Source: Paracoccus onchidii
GTDB taxonomy: Bacteria; Pseudomonadota; Alphaproteobacteria; Rhodobacterales; Rhodobacteraceae
Direction: 5' to 3'
Assembly: GCF_028294535.1 (NCBI RefSeq)
Contig: NZ_JAQBIE010000015.1
Span: 36,567 to 100,566, forward strand
Length of the DNA stretch: 64,000 nucleotides
Shown here: in pieces, positions 53,512 through 62,045 of the stretch
How the letters are laid out: the number at the start of each line of letters is the position of its first letter
Position numbering within the stretch: the first letter of the stretch is position 1
The notes under the pieces: generated by a model
Told to the model about the DNA's origin: nothing
Seen by the model: only the letters and a program-made list of their open reading frames with translations
Databases searched by the model: none
Program-made: the position numbers and the translations under genes

Positions 53512-54480
53512 ATGAAGATTGTCATTTCCGATCTCGATCACGTCGATCACGAGATTGAAACCCAGACTTTGCATGCCGCCGGTTTTCAGTTCGAAAAGTT
53601 GGACTGCAAGACTGAAGATGATTTGATCCAGCAATTGAAAGGCGTATCGGTCGTCATCAACCAATATGCCCCCTTTACCCGGCGGGTTTTCGAGGCGCTG
53701 CCGGATCTGCGTGCGGTCGTGCGCTATGGGGTCGGGGTCAATCATATCGATTTGCAGGCTGCGGCGGATGCCGGCGTGCATGTCAGCAATGTGCCCGATT
53801 ACGGCATGAACGAGGTGTCGGATCACGCAGTCGCCCTGGCTCTGGCCCTGGTGCGCAAGCTGGTGCCGATGAACAACGACACACATGCAGGCGGTTGGGA
53901 TTACCAGCATGCAATTCCGATACGCCGGACGTCATGCATGGTCGCCGGGGTCATCGGATTGGGCCGGATTGGCCGTCTTTATGCGCAAAAAATGCATGCG
54001 ATGGGCTATCGCGTCATCGGTGCCGATCCGGCCATGCGCGAGACCGGCGGGCTTGAATTTGTCGAAATGGTGACGCTGGACGATGTGGTGACACAATCGG
54101 ATATCATCGCGCTGTTCTGTCCGTTGAACGACGAGACGCGCCATATCATCGATGCTGCGGCTATCGCGCGGATGAAGTCTGGTGCCTGTGTCGTCAATAC
54201 CGCGCGCGGCGGCCTGATTGACGAAACCGCGCTTGCCGCCGCCCTGAATTCTGGTGCGCTTGGCGGGGCGGGTATCGATGTCTGCGCAACCGAGCCCTTG
54301 CAGCAAGCCAGCCCGCTGCGCGGGATCGCCAACTGCATCCTGACGCCGCATATGGCCTGGTATTCAGAAGAAGCCGGTGACGAGTTGAAGCGCAAGGTCG
54401 CGGAAGAGGCGATCCGATTTATGCGCGGCGAGGCCCTGCATTGGGATCTCAGCGCGGCGTTGCGGCGCTGTTTGGCCTGA
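53512..54480 (+). CDS. D-isomer 2-hydroxyacid dehydrogenase, NAD binding
   Basis: A 322-residue dehydrogenase of the SerA/CtBP type. The nucleotide-binding site is GVIGLGRIGRLYAQ, active-site blocks are NTARGGLIDETAL and ILTPHMAWYS with the catalytic His, and Arg/Glu positions are in place. The ATG at 53512 follows a GGAGAAG ribosome site and is preferred over the in-frame start at 53497. It may interconvert a 2-keto-acid and 2-hydroxyacid, such as a keto-gulonate reductase step. It lies between the SDR and the TRAP genes. Confidence 0.87.
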   Translation: MKIVISDLDHVDHEIETQTLHAAGFQFEKLDCKTEDDLIQQLKGVSVVINQYAPFTRRVFEALPDLRAVVRYGVGVNHIDLQAAADAGVHVSNVPDYGMNEVSDHAVALALALVRKLVPMNNDTHAGGWDYQHAIPIRRTSCMVAGVIGLGRIGRLYAQKMHAMGYRVIGADPAMRETGGLEFVEMVTLDDVVTQSDIIALFCPLNDETRHIIDAAAIARMKSGACVVNTARGGLIDETALAAALNSGALGGAGIDVCATEPLQQASPLRGIANCILTPHMAWYSEEAGDELKRKVAEEAIRFMRGEALHWDLSAALRRCLA

Positions 54481-54553
54481 ATTCCGTGCCTCCTTGCGCT
54501 CGGACATGAGGGCAGGGGGCACCCGACGCATCAAAACCTCTGGAGGAGAAACA

Positions 54554-55540
54554 ATGAAATTTGCTTGTATCGTCGCTGGCGCGATTGCCGCCACCGCTCT
54601 GGCCGGACCCGCACTTGCTGCCCCGGTTCACATTGCCGTCGGCTTTGGCCCGGTCATGGATACCCCATATGGACAGGGGCACGCCGAATGGAAGCGCCTG
54701 CTGGAAGAACGTTCCGATGGCGAGATGATTCTTGATCTGTATCCTTCGGACCAGCTGGGGAATGGCAAGCAAATGCTTGACCAGATGCTGCTGGGTGAGC
54801 AGGTCTGTTTCTCGACCGATGCTGCGCCGTTTGCGGATACAGGTGTTCCGGATATGGGGATTGCACAGGTCGGGTTCATGTTCCGTGACTGGGACGAAGC
54901 CGATCGCCTGTTCGCAAGCGATCTTTGGGCCGGTCTGGAAGATCAACTTGCCGACAAGGGTATCAAGATCGTTGCGCGCAACTGGCGCTATGGTGCACGC
55001 CAGACACTGACCACCACCAAGGTCGAACATCCCGCCGATCTGGAAGGCCTGAAAATCCGGGTTCCGCAGGCAACCGTGTTCGTGAAAAGCTTTGAACATC
55101 TGGGTGCGGCGGCGACACCCATGGCACTTGGCGAGGTGTATACCTCGTTGCAACAGGGTGTGATTGACGGGCTGGAAAACCCGCTGGCGGTCATTGACGG
55201 CGGCAAGTATCAGGAAGCTGCGAAATACCTGTTGATCGACAACCATATGCGGACCGTCAACCTGATGGGTTGTTCGACATCGCTTTGGGACAGCCTGACG
55301 CCTGAACAACAGCAGTTGCTTGTGGATACGGCTGAAGAAGCGGGTGTCTACCAGAACAAGCTGGTCGAAGAAAGCGACGCGGCAGTGATCGAGAAGTTCA
55401 AATCCGAGGGCGTCACCGTGACCGAGGCGGATTATGACGAATTCGCCGAAGCGATCCAGCCGATCTTTCAGGATCCGGCATTCTCCAACTGGACACCCGG
55501 TTTGCATGACGAAGTGCTGCGCATCATAGGGCGCGAATAA
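54554..55540 (+). CDS. TRAP transporter solute-binding protein (DctP family)
   Basis: A 328-residue periplasmic binding protein with signal peptide (FACIVAGAIAATALAGPALA). TRAP features include the DQMLLGEQVCFSTDAAPFA and EVYTSLQQGVIDGLENPLAV blocks, and the conserved Arg in LKIRVPQATV that holds the carboxylate. A GGAGGAG site precedes the ATG. Surrounding enzymes make a sugar acid the likely cargo. Confidence 0.93.
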   Translation: MKFACIVAGAIAATALAGPALAAPVHIAVGFGPVMDTPYGQGHAEWKRLLEERSDGEMILDLYPSDQLGNGKQMLDQMLLGEQVCFSTDAAPFADTGVPDMGIAQVGFMFRDWDEADRLFASDLWAGLEDQLADKGIKIVARNWRYGARQTLTTTKVEHPADLEGLKIRVPQATVFVKSFEHLGAAATPMALGEVYTSLQQGVIDGLENPLAVIDGGKYQEAAKYLLIDNHMRTVNLMGCSTSLWDSLTPEQQQLLVDTAEEAGVYQNKLVEESDAAVIEKFKSEGVTVTEADYDEFAEAIQPIFQDPAFSNWTPGLHDEVLRIIGRE

Positions 55541-55547
55541 GTTTGAT

Positions 55548-55573
55548 CGGGGCTGCCGGAACCGGTGGCCCCG
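55548..55573 (+). promoter_or_regulatory. GC hairpin after TRAP binding-protein gene
   Basis: CGGGGC (55548-55553) pairs with GCCCCG (55568-55573), with inner GCC/GGT pairs around the loop. It lies between dctP and dctQ, the same position as hairpins after the two ABC binding-protein genes of the window. Confidence 0.5.
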
Positions 55574-55621
55574 CGATCCCAGCTGGCTGCGATGCGCGGC
55601 CTATATGGCAAGGTTGATGAA

Positions 55622-56128
55622 ATGGGCAGCAAACTTCGCGCGGCATTGGATAGGATCGATTTCGCGATCGCCTATCTTGCGACAATCGGCATCGTCGGCG
55701 TAACGATCCTGGGAATCGTGATGCGTTATGTAGTCGGCGCGCCTTTGACCTGGCTGGAAGAGGTGCAGATGATGCTGATCGTCTGGCTGGTCATGTTCGG
55801 CGGCAGTGCCGCGTTCCGGTTGAACCAGCATGTCGCCATCGATGCGGTCGTGGACACCTTGCCTCATGTCTTGCAGCGGCTTGCCCAATGGGTCGTTGCG
55901 GTGGTGGTTCTGGTGTCGCTTGGGTTTCTTGTCTACGCGGGATCGAAATTCGTGTCCTTTCAGTTTGGTGCCGCGCGCGTCACGGATGTGCTGGGGATTC
56001 CTTATGGGTGGATCTATCTCGCGCTTCCGGCCGGAGGCGGAATGATGATGATTTCGTATTTCCTCACGACAGTCCTGCCGATGTTTTCAGGCGCGACAGA
56101 GCCTTTGGACGGAGAGCGGCATGTCTGA
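55622..56128 (+). CDS. TRAP transporter small permease (DctQ family)
   Basis: A 168-residue protein with four transmembrane helices, the DctQ size and pattern (RYVVGAPLTWLEEVQMMLIV, FRLNQHVAIDAVVDTLP). ATG 55622 is preferred, with AAGG upstream; ATG 55592 is an alternative. It ends within the start of the large permease gene, overlapping by eight bases. It pairs with DctM in sodium-coupled sugar-acid uptake. Confidence 0.88.
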   Translation: MGSKLRAALDRIDFAIAYLATIGIVGVTILGIVMRYVVGAPLTWLEEVQMMLIVWLVMFGGSAAFRLNQHVAIDAVVDTLPHVLQRLAQWVVAVVVLVSLGFLVYAGSKFVSFQFGAARVTDVLGIPYGWIYLALPAGGGMMMISYFLTTVLPMFSGATEPLDGERHV

Positions 56129-57413
56129 TATTGTCACGCTCGCGCTGGTGGTGCTGTTCATTTCGTTGATGATCCGCGTCCCGGTTTTCATTGCGATCCT
56201 GGCTGGCACCGGGGTCTATTTCCTGGCCTCGGGCTCGGTATCCCCGACATTGATCGCGCAGCGGTTTTCATCGGGCATGGAAAGCGTGCCATTGCTGGCG
56301 GTGCCGTTCTTTGTTTGCGCCGGGGTGTTCATGAACCATTCCGGCATCACAGGCCGGCTGATGGATCTGTGCGTTGCCTTGACGGCGCGGATCTGGGGCG
56401 GGTTGGCGCAGGTCAATATCCTGCTTTCCACGCTGATGGGCGGGTTGTCGGGGTCCAGCCTTGCCGATGCCGCGATGGTCTCGAAAATGCTCGTTCCGGA
56501 AATGGAACGGCGCCGCATGTCCAAGGCCTTTGCGACATCGGTCACGGCCTTCAGCTCGACCATTACTCCATTGATTCCGCCCGGGATCGGCATGATCATC
56601 TATGGTTCGACCGCGAATGTCTCGATCGGCCAACTGTTCATGGGCGGCATTTCGGTTGGCTTCTTGATGTGCGTGTCGATGATGTTCATGACCGCGCGCA
56701 TCGCACGGCGCCGTGGATATGCCCCGATGGCAACCGAAGCGGATTACGAACCCGTGCCGTTGAGGCAGGCCTTCTTGCGCTCGGCGTTGCCGCTTTGCCT
56801 GCCGGTGCTGGTCATGGGCGGGATTCGCATCGGCGCATTTACCCCGACCGAGGCTGGCGCGGTGGCCGTTATCTATGCGCTGTTCCTGGGCCTGATCTAT
56901 CAAGAACTGACTTTCGCAAAAATTCGGCTTTGCCTGCGTGAGACCGTTCTGACCACAGCATCGGTGATGCTGATCGTCGGCGCGGCTTCGGCACTGGCGT
57001 GGATCCTGACGCGCGAACGAATTCCCCAGAACCTGACGACCTGGATGGTCGAGGTGGTTTCCAACAAGTATTTCTTCCTGCTGATCGTGAATGTTTTTCT
57101 GCTTTGCGTCGGCATGTTCATCGAAGGCAACGCGGCCATGATCGTGCTTGTGCCGTTGTTGGTGCCGATCGCCCGCGCCTTTGGAATAGATGACATTCAT
57201 TTCGCGTTTGTGGTGATTTTCAACCTGGCAATGGGGGGGATCACGCCGCCAATGGGCACATTGATGTTCGTGTCCTGCGGGATCACGGGATGCAAGATCC
57301 GCGACTTTCTGCGCGAAAGCGCGCCGTTCTTCGCGCAAATGACGATCTGTCTGTTGCTGATCACCTTTGTCCCGCAGGTTTCGATCCTGCTGGTGGATAT
57401 TTTCTATCGTTGA
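56121..57413 (+). CDS. TRAP transporter large permease (DctM family)
   Basis: A 430-residue permease with about 12 helices. The DctM landmarks LSTLMGGLSGSSLADAAMVS, TPLIPPGIGMIIYGSTANVS, LLIVNVFLLCVGMFIEGNAA and NLAMGGITPPMGTLMFVSCG contain the conserved glycine/serine/threonine ion and substrate loops. The start lies inside dctQ. Length and motifs are typical of complete DctM subunits. Confidence 0.94.
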   Translation: MSDIVTLALVVLFISLMIRVPVFIAILAGTGVYFLASGSVSPTLIAQRFSSGMESVPLLAVPFFVCAGVFMNHSGITGRLMDLCVALTARIWGGLAQVNILLSTLMGGLSGSSLADAAMVSKMLVPEMERRRMSKAFATSVTAFSSTITPLIPPGIGMIIYGSTANVSIGQLFMGGISVGFLMCVSMMFMTARIARRRGYAPMATEADYEPVPLRQAFLRSALPLCLPVLVMGGIRIGAFTPTEAGAVAVIYALFLGLIYQELTFAKIRLCLRETVLTTASVMLIVGAASALAWILTRERIPQNLTTWMVEVVSNKYFFLLIVNVFLLCVGMFIEGNAAMIVLVPLLVPIARAFGIDDIHFAFVVIFNLAMGGITPPMGTLMFVSCGITGCKIRDFLRESAPFFAQMTICLLLITFVPQVSILLVDIFYR

Positions 57414-57449
57414 TGGTCGCACCTGCGTGGCGCCATATTTGAGGATCCG

Positions 57450-58379
57450 ATGACCAAACCCGAACTTGTCGCCATTGATTGGGGCAGCACCAGCTTTCGC
57501 ATGTGGCTGATTGGCCCCGATGGCGAAATATTGGCCGAACGGCGCAGTGCCGAAGGTATGATCCATTGCAACCGGACCGGCTTTGCCGATGTGTTGTTGT
57601 CGCATTTGCAGGCGTTGAATGTCGCACCGGATGTGCCGGTGATTGCCTGCGGCATGGTGGGCGCGCGACAAGGCTGGGTCGAAGCGCCTTACCTCGATAC
57701 CGGTGTTCCGCTGGATCAGTTGACGCAACATGTGGCGCGGGCCGATTTTTCCCGCAACCCGGTGACGATCCTGCCAGGTGTGGCGCAGCGTGGCATCGGC
57801 GCGCCCGATGTGATCCGGGGCGAAGAGACTCAGGCGATGGGCCTTGTCGATCAGGGCGAGGCGGTTGTCGTCATGCCCGGAACACACAGCAAATGGGTCG
57901 AGCTGAAGGATCGGGCCATTCACCGGTTTTCCACCTATATGACGGGCGAACTGTTCGCGATCATCTCGGCGCATTCGACGGTCGCGCCGTCATTGGAGGC
58001 CGATCATGTGATTTCCGAATCCGATCCGGGCTTTGTCCAGGGGCTTGAAATGGCATTGGACGATCCGTCGAATGCCCTCGAAACGCTTTTTTCATTGCGT
58101 GCAGGGGTGCTGTTGCAAGAGTTGGCCCCTGATGCCGCCAAGGGAAAATTGTCGGGCCTTTTGATCGGGGCCGAGCTGGCGATGGCGCGGCGTCGCTATC
58201 ACGATGTTGATGTGCATCTGGTGGCGTCGGGCAAGGCGGCAGCCCTTTACGGGGCTGCGCTTGAAATGGCCGGAATGGCTTATCGCCGCCAAGACGCGGA
58301 AACGCTGTCGCGGCAAGGGTTGATCTATGCTGCAAAGAATCTGGAGTTGCTGAATGACAAATCGTACGCCCCTGCCTGA
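57450..58379 (+). CDS. dgoK: 2-dehydro-3-deoxygalactonokinase
   Basis: A 309-residue DgoK kinase that phosphorylates 2-dehydro-3-deoxy-D-galactonate at C6. The opening VAIDWGSTSFRMWLI is the ASKHA phosphate-1 motif, with ACGMVGARQGWVEAPYL, RGEETQAMG and VMPGTHSKWV typical of DgoK. It overlaps dgoA by 26 bases, so the two are translationally coupled. Together they convert KDGal to pyruvate and glyceraldehyde 3-phosphate. Confidence 0.93.
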   Translation: MTKPELVAIDWGSTSFRMWLIGPDGEILAERRSAEGMIHCNRTGFADVLLSHLQALNVAPDVPVIACGMVGARQGWVEAPYLDTGVPLDQLTQHVARADFSRNPVTILPGVAQRGIGAPDVIRGEETQAMGLVDQGEAVVVMPGTHSKWVELKDRAIHRFSTYMTGELFAIISAHSTVAPSLEADHVISESDPGFVQGLEMALDDPSNALETLFSLRAGVLLQELAPDAAKGKLSGLLIGAELAMARRRYHDVDVHLVASGKAAALYGAALEMAGMAYRRQDAETLSRQGLIYAAKNLELLNDKSYAPA

Positions 58380-59001
58380 ACTGCGCCGCCCGCTTGTCGC
58401 CATCTTGCGCGGGCTGCGCCCCGAAGAAGCGCAAGGACATATCGGAGTTCTGGTCGATGCCGGTTTCGAGGCTGTCGAAGTGCCGCTGAACTCGCCCGAA
58501 CCATTTGACAGCATCGCCACTGCGGTTGATGCATTCGGCGCGCAGGCATTGATTGGTGCCGGAACCGTTCTGGACCCTCGTGATGTTGACCGGCTTGCCG
58601 ATCTGGGGGCGAAACTGATCGTCACACCCAATCCGAACGCGGCAGTTATCGCGTCGGCTTGCGGGCATGGCATGGTCAGCATTCCGGGTGTATTCACCCC
58701 CGGAGAGGCCCTCTCTGCGTGGCAAGCAGGGGCGTCGGCATTGAAATTCTTTCCTGCCGGCGTGCTTGGCCCCGAAGGGATCGCCGCGATCCGCGCAATC
58801 CTGCCCGCCGAAGCCCCGGTGGCCGCGGTTGGGGGCGCGTCTGAAGACAATTTCGCGCAATATATTGCGAAAGGCATCAGCATCTTTGGCTTGGGCAGTT
58901 CGCTCTACAAACCGGGGATGGGTCGGGATGAGTTGAAACAACGCGCGCTTGGCATCATCGCGGCATATGATAACGCGATGCAAGCGGTTCGCGCTGCTTG
59001 A
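58354..59001 (+). CDS. dgoA: 2-dehydro-3-deoxy-6-phosphogalactonate aldolase
   Basis: A 215-residue KDPG/KDPGal-type class I aldolase. It has LIGAGTVLDPRDVDRLAD, LIVTPNPNAAVIASACGHG, the Schiff-base Lys in ALKFFPAGVLGPEG and ATVGGASEDNF-like AAVGGASEDNF. Being immediately downstream of dgoK, the galactonate epimer is the natural substrate. It ends the hexonate operon, 37 bases before the IS remnant. Confidence 0.92.
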   Translation: MTNRTPLPELRRPLVAILRGLRPEEAQGHIGVLVDAGFEAVEVPLNSPEPFDSIATAVDAFGAQALIGAGTVLDPRDVDRLADLGAKLIVTPNPNAAVIASACGHGMVSIPGVFTPGEALSAWQAGASALKFFPAGVLGPEGIAAIRAILPAEAPVAAVGGASEDNFAQYIAKGISIFGLGSSLYKPGMGRDELKQRALGIIAAYDNAMQAVRAA

Positions 59002-59038
59002 GCGATTGTCTGTCGAGACCTGTTTCAACTGAAAGAAG

Positions 59039-59180
59039 AAGTATGGCGGGCCATTGCCCGACGAGATGCGCCGGCTGACGCTGCTCGCGGACGAGAATTC
59101 GCGGCTCCAGAAGATTGTTGCGGACCTGACGCCGGCGCGCGAAATGCTTCAAGATGTCATCCGGCGAAAGCTCTGAAGCC
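59039..59180 (+). pseudogene. IS3-family transposase orfA remnant
   Basis: The translated tail KYGGLPDEMRRLTLLADENS followed by RLQKIVADLTPAREMLQDVI and RRKL ends at a TGA (59174-59176). This is the typical leucine-zipper end of IS3-family OrfA. The N-terminal helix-turn-helix part is absent (a stop precedes it) and the following orfB frame is recognisable only for ALKP, up to about 59180. The element is dead and marks an old insertion or recombination point. The rest of the 286-base gap to 59288 holds only a short possible gene fragment on the minus strand from 59250. Confidence 0.75.
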
Positions 59181-59287
59181 GGAAAGGTCGTGTGACCACC
59201 AGCTTGTGCCCACCCTCGTCTGCATTCCGGAAAACTCTGACGACGGACATGATGATGTAACGTAGATCTCACTCGACCCAAATATTG

Positions 59288-59941
59288 CTAGCTCCGACTG
59301 GCGTGCAGCCCGACCAACCGCGACAGCAGGATCACGGTGTAGAGTGTCCCACCGATAGCTTCGAAGGCGACGAAGGACTGAGCGTAGAAGCCAACCGGCG
59401 TGATGTCACCATACCCTAACGTGGTCAGCGTCACGTAGCTGAAATAAACCATCTGTTGCCAGTCGACTGACGCGCCGGAACTCGCCACGAAAGACCCCGG
59501 CGCGCACCATTCAATCAGGGCCAGGAGGGCGGCAAAGCCCGATCCGATCACGAGATAGAGCGAGGTCGCGGAGATCAGCACATCGGTCATCACCGTTTTG
59601 GCCCCGAATGTGTAACGCGCCAGTACGATGGCCATCCCGAGGTGATAGGCAATGGAGGTCAGGTAGACGGCTAGGGCTGCGCTGTTTGAGGCGGCGAAGG
59701 AGTTCAGGAGACCTGCGATAAATACGGCAAACCCTGCGCCTCCAACGAGGTTGCGCAGCATCTGGTTGTTCGTCAGAGCCCAGGTTGCCACCACAAAGAT
59801 CGCTGCGTAGAAGCCGTAGAACAGCGCGGGCCAAATCCCGCCAGCCGCCGACAGCGGGTAGGTCAGGTTATGGATCAGGATTGCCGCCAGAAAGCCGAAA
59901 TTGGCGACAACCTTGTTCTGGGCCGTGGGGAACGCCAGCAT
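59288..59941 (-). CDS. Potassium channel family protein
   Basis: A 217-residue membrane protein with a pore signature TLTTLGYGDITPVGFYAQSF, containing the selectivity filter TLGYGD near residues 175-180, followed by the last helix. About five to six hydrophobic helices precede it, more than in the minimal two-helix channels. No cytosolic RCK domain follows, so gating is unclear. It starts one base after the LtrA stop, so the two are coupled. Its role in an accessory segment is unknown. Confidence 0.82.
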   Translation of the reverse strand: MLAFPTAQNKVVANFGFLAAILIHNLTYPLSAAGGIWPALFYGFYAAIFVVATWALTNNQMLRNLVGGAGFAVFIAGLLNSFAASNSAALAVYLTSIAYHLGMAIVLARYTFGAKTVMTDVLISATSLYLVIGSGFAALLALIEWCAPGSFVASSGASVDWQQMVYFSYVTLTTLGYGDITPVGFYAQSFVAFEAIGGTLYTVILLSRLVGLHASRS

Positions 59942-59942
59942 C

Positions 59943-61115
59943 TCAGATCGCCTTCCGGTGACCTAGTGCCGCCATCGTCACCATGATCAGCAGGATACCT
60001 GCGCCAAGCCATAGCCCTTCGAGATGCAGTCTCAGCGCCAACCACCCCCAGCCTGCAAGGGCCGCCACCACCAGAAGGTAGAGCCCGCGAAACCGTGCCG
60101 CCGTGACCCGGTGAAAGATCGCGCAGCCAAGCAGAAACAGCGATGGCCCGGCGAAGGCGATGATCGCAGTCTCGGTATGGATCGCGTCATGGGGATGGGC
60201 CACGATCATCTCGATGGCGACGGCGGTCACGATGGCACCGCAGACCGCGACCCCATGCGCATAGGCCAGGCCCGCCCGCGCGAGGCTGGTTTGATCGGTC
60301 TCATGTTCGAAGCGATGCTCGCCCGGTTCGGAGAGATCGACGAAGTAAATCCACCATAGTGTCACGATCATGAGGAAGCCGATCAGTGCAGCGATGCCCG
60401 TGTCCGGGTGGATTTCATGGCTGACCAGATAGCCCCCCAACAGCAGGATGGATTCCCCAAGCGCAATGATAAAGATCAACTGGTTGCGCTCGAAGAGATG
60501 CAGTCCTTTCAGCGGCCAGCTCGACATTGGGGTCGAGCCCTTGCCGGGCAACCAGAATCCCAGATAAGGCGCGGCGTAATCGATCAGAACGGCAATGATC
60601 CAAAGCTCCAGGCGTGCGGGTGCGATGAAGGCGCCCAAAATCCAGAAAAGGCCGGAAAACCCACTCCATGCGCCAAGCTGGGCATAGTTGCGCCCCATCA
60701 CCTGACCGCGAAACACAAAAGCCATATAGCCCGCCCGAATCATGGCCATGGCGACATAGGCAAAGGCGAACAACCAAGAGCGTTCGCCAAAGGCCTGTGG
60801 CGCGGCCACCGCCATCATGAGCGCGCACCCCATTAGGACAATCATCAATCCGCGTCCGCTGGGATGATCCGGGTTGACCCAGTTCGCCGCCCATGCCGTG
60901 TAGTTCCATGCCCACCAGACAGCGGCAAACAACGTCACATATTCCAGCGCTCCTAACCAACTCGCATGTTCAAGGAGGTAATGAGAAAGCTGGATGATGG
61001 TGAAGACATAAACGAGATCGAAGAACAGCTCCATCGTCGTGACGCGAGGTGTGTCTTCGGGGCGTAGGTCACGCAGAGCGCGTGTTGGAACAAGGCTGTG
61101 CAATAGGTTGGACAT
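59943..61115 (-). CDS. Low temperature requirement protein A (LtrA) family
   Basis: A 390-residue membrane protein of the LtrA family with around ten hydrophobic spans. The N-terminal TTMELFFDLVYVFTIIQLSH block and LFAAVWWAWNYTAWAANWVN-type segment are diagnostic, as is the later NQLIFIIALGESILLLGGYL. Function is not known; the first member was found in cold-growth mutants of Listeria. It is translationally linked to the channel gene. Confidence 0.85.
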   Translation of the reverse strand: MSNLLHSLVPTRALRDLRPEDTPRVTTMELFFDLVYVFTIIQLSHYLLEHASWLGALEYVTLFAAVWWAWNYTAWAANWVNPDHPSGRGLMIVLMGCALMMAVAAPQAFGERSWLFAFAYVAMAMIRAGYMAFVFRGQVMGRNYAQLGAWSGFSGLFWILGAFIAPARLELWIIAVLIDYAAPYLGFWLPGKGSTPMSSWPLKGLHLFERNQLIFIIALGESILLLGGYLVSHEIHPDTGIAALIGFLMIVTLWWIYFVDLSEPGEHRFEHETDQTSLARAGLAYAHGVAVCGAIVTAVAIEMIVAHPHDAIHTETAIIAFAGPSLFLLGCAIFHRVTAARFRGLYLLVVAALAGWGWLALRLHLEGLWLGAGILLIMVTMAALGHRKAI

Positions 61116-61141
61116 GAATGCTTCCTGTTGAATTTTCCTGA

Positions 61142-61681
61142 CTATCCCTGAAATCCGCCAGTATTCAAATACCAGGTTTCTTCCGGGGTCAGCGCGCGTT
61201 CGAAGATCGGTTGCCTGTGGGGAAACCGGCCGAAGCGAGCGATGATGTCACGATGGCGTTTGGCCCGGTGAAGTCCCGAGGGCAGATAGCGACGATGCAG
61301 CGCGACCGATTGGTCCTGATCCTCCAGTGCTTCAGAATGCGCGAAAGGCAAAAGCATGAAAAGGCAGAGATCCCGCGGCACTCGGTCGATGAAGCCTTGC
61401 CGCCAGGCATGGCGCGCCACGGACAGGGCCTGAGGATCTGCGTGATACATATCTCTGGTGCCGCGGAACGCATTGCGCGGATAATGATCCAGCAGGATCA
61501 ACAGGGCGAGACAGCCCTCTGGCGTGTTTTGCCAATCCGCCAGTTCGCCCGCCATAGCGGCCCCATGCAGGGGAGCGAAGCCGGTGCGAAAGGCGACGTC
61601 GAAAGCGGGCGATTGGGAGAACCAGTTTTCCGCAGCGTCTTGCCACCAGACAAGTGTCTCACGGATGCGCGGGTTCGTCAT
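61142..61681 (-). CDS. DUF924 family protein
   Basis: A 179-residue protein of the DUF924 group: WWQDAAENWFSQSPAFDVAF near the start, ALLILLDHYPRNAFRGTRDM with the conserved D-x-x-P-R-N box, and LPFAHSEALEDQDQSV. The ATG at 61681 overlaps the previous small gene by ATGA. The family is of unknown function, mostly cytoplasmic, TPR-like helical. It is 26 bases from the LtrA start. Confidence 0.85.
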   Translation of the reverse strand: MTNPRIRETLVWWQDAAENWFSQSPAFDVAFRTGFAPLHGAAMAGELADWQNTPEGCLALLILLDHYPRNAFRGTRDMYHADPQALSVARHAWRQGFIDRVPRDLCLFMLLPFAHSEALEDQDQSVALHRRYLPSGLHRAKRHRDIIARFGRFPHRQPIFERALTPEETWYLNTGGFQG

Positions 61682-61932
61682 GCTGATCGCCGTGAAACGA
61701 ACCAGGCGACAGCGCAAGGGATGCCGAAGACGACAACGAAGATTGGCAATTCGTCGGATACGGAATATCCGGCGTGGGTCACCCCGATCCAAAGATTTAT
61801 TGCGGAAGCTATCACCCAGAGTATTGCGTAGACAGGAAACGCCCGGCGCAGGGACGCGCTGTGCCAGAGTGCCATGGCATAGGTGATCGCCAGCAGGACA
61901 AAGCCGCCAAGGATCACGAGAACAGTATGCAT
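61678..61932 (-). CDS. Small membrane protein of unknown function
   Basis: An 84-residue protein with three hydrophobic stretches (HTVLVILGGFVLLAITYAMA, FPVYAILWVIASAINLWIGV and LPIFVVVFGIPCAVAWFV). It resembles small hypothetical membrane proteins. The stop overlaps the DUF924 start. No function can be proposed; it is kept because of the coding overlap and the clear membrane pattern. Confidence 0.6.
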   Translation of the reverse strand: MHTVLVILGGFVLLAITYAMALWHSASLRRAFPVYAILWVIASAINLWIGVTHAGYSVSDELPIFVVVFGIPCAVAWFVSRRSA

Positions 61933-62045
61933 ACAGAAACCTCTGTGGTGGGCGGAACTTCGATTTGAAAGGTGACGAGGCGCCGTTCGGCCCCGCCACC
62001 CCGGGTGCTACTCGTAAACCAAGACCATTTAATCGCCCTGACGTC

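Noticed and set aside
56268..57974. 568-residue minus-strand frame opposite DctM and DgoK
   Set aside because: Very rich in His, Arg and Gln with no motif; it is a shadow of two well-supported genes.
59149..59250. Short minus-strand frame starting MSVVRVFRNADEGG
   Set aside because: It may be the beginning of a host gene cut by the IS3 remnant, but only about 23 residues lie outside the remnant and no ribosome site or homology is recognisable.
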